Origin: an uncultured Muribaculaceae bacterium
Lineage (GTDB): Bacteria > Bacteroidota > Bacteroidia > Bacteroidales > Muribaculaceae
Length of the DNA: 24,116 nucleotides
NCBI GenBank assembly: GCA_948788915.1
Contig: CAQFOZ010000035.1
Location: 1 to 24,116, forward strand
Reading direction: 5' to 3'
Shown here: in pieces, positions 24,030-24,116 of the stretch
Layout: each line of letters starts with the position of its first letter
Numbering within the stretch: the first letter of the stretch is position 1
Notes under the pieces: model-generated
Told to the model about the DNA's origin: nothing
Seen by the model: the letters and a program-made list of their open reading frames with translations, nothing else
The model's database searches: none
Made by a program: the position numbers and the translations under genes

Positions 24030-24116
24030 TTAGAAACTGTTTAAATTTATTACGAAAATTTTTATATAATAGTTCTTTCGGTAATTTTGAGGTTCTTTCT
24101 GGCTGTTTCCGCCAAG
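24030..24116 (-). repeat. Dispersed palindromic repeat, copy 3 (inverted, cut by window end)
   Basis: Read on the minus strand, this matches the right arm of copy 2 nearly base for base, with a few substitutions in the A/T-rich stretch. The terminal repeat starts TTAGAAACTGTTTAAATTTA at 24030. Orientation is opposite to copies 1 and 2. It lies directly after the barrel gene. Confidence 0.8.

Overview
The window looks like a chromosomal segment of a gut-type Bacteroidales bacterium, most likely Muribaculaceae. The grounds are two DUF1573 proteins, a DUF2723 membrane glycosyltransferase, a Bacteroidota-type alanine dehydrogenase-like protein, a PorZ-like propeller protein, an ECF sigma/anti-sigma/outer-membrane-barrel operon, and promoter-like sites of the Bacteroides type (TTTG, 19-20 nt, TAnnTTTG). 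The family assignment is inference; the phylum-level call is firm. I saw no rRNA, tRNA, CRISPR array or transposase gene.

Layout. (1) 1-128 is one copy of a dispersed palindromic repeat, cut by the window edge. (2) 179-2527 holds an aquaglyceroporin, a secreted GH24-type lysozyme and a lipoprotein gene broken by a frameshift. (3) 2660-2935 is an HU-like protein between good terminators. (4) 3113-3300 is a second, complete copy of the repeat (about 190 bp). (5) 3350-9822 is a same-strand run: alanine dehydrogenase-like protein, GT4 glycosyltransferase, GDP-mannose 4,6-dehydratase and a 1037-residue DUF2723 protein that overlaps the dehydratase gene. This suggests nucleotide-sugar supply feeding glycosylation of proteins or envelope. 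(6) 10038-13568 holds two adjacent DUF1573 secreted proteins, the G3E GTPase MeaB and a GT2 glycosyltransferase. (7) 13776-17152 is an AT-rich McrB/McrC-type modification-dependent restriction pair that looks inserted between housekeeping genes; its nuclease has Asn where the first catalytic Asp is expected. (8) 17219-19846, minus strand, is a secreted PorZ-like beta-propeller protein with its own promoter. (9) 20010-20171 is a 53-residue rubredoxin. (10) 20525-24012 is a tightly packed operon: ECF sigma factor, membrane-anchored putative anti-sigma factor, small secreted protein and outer-membrane beta-barrel receptor. (11) 24030-24116 is a third copy of the repeat, inverted and cut by the window end.

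The most interesting points are the repeat family (long imperfect palindrome, three copies, a reading frame kept open in all), the McrC active-site change beside a divergent McrB N-terminus, the alanine dehydrogenase-like protein with degenerate catalytic and nucleotide-binding motifs, the gmd/DUF2723 coupling, and the compact sigma/anti-sigma/barrel operon. I found no convincing wholly new system. All family calls are from reading the sequence and from memory; no search was run.
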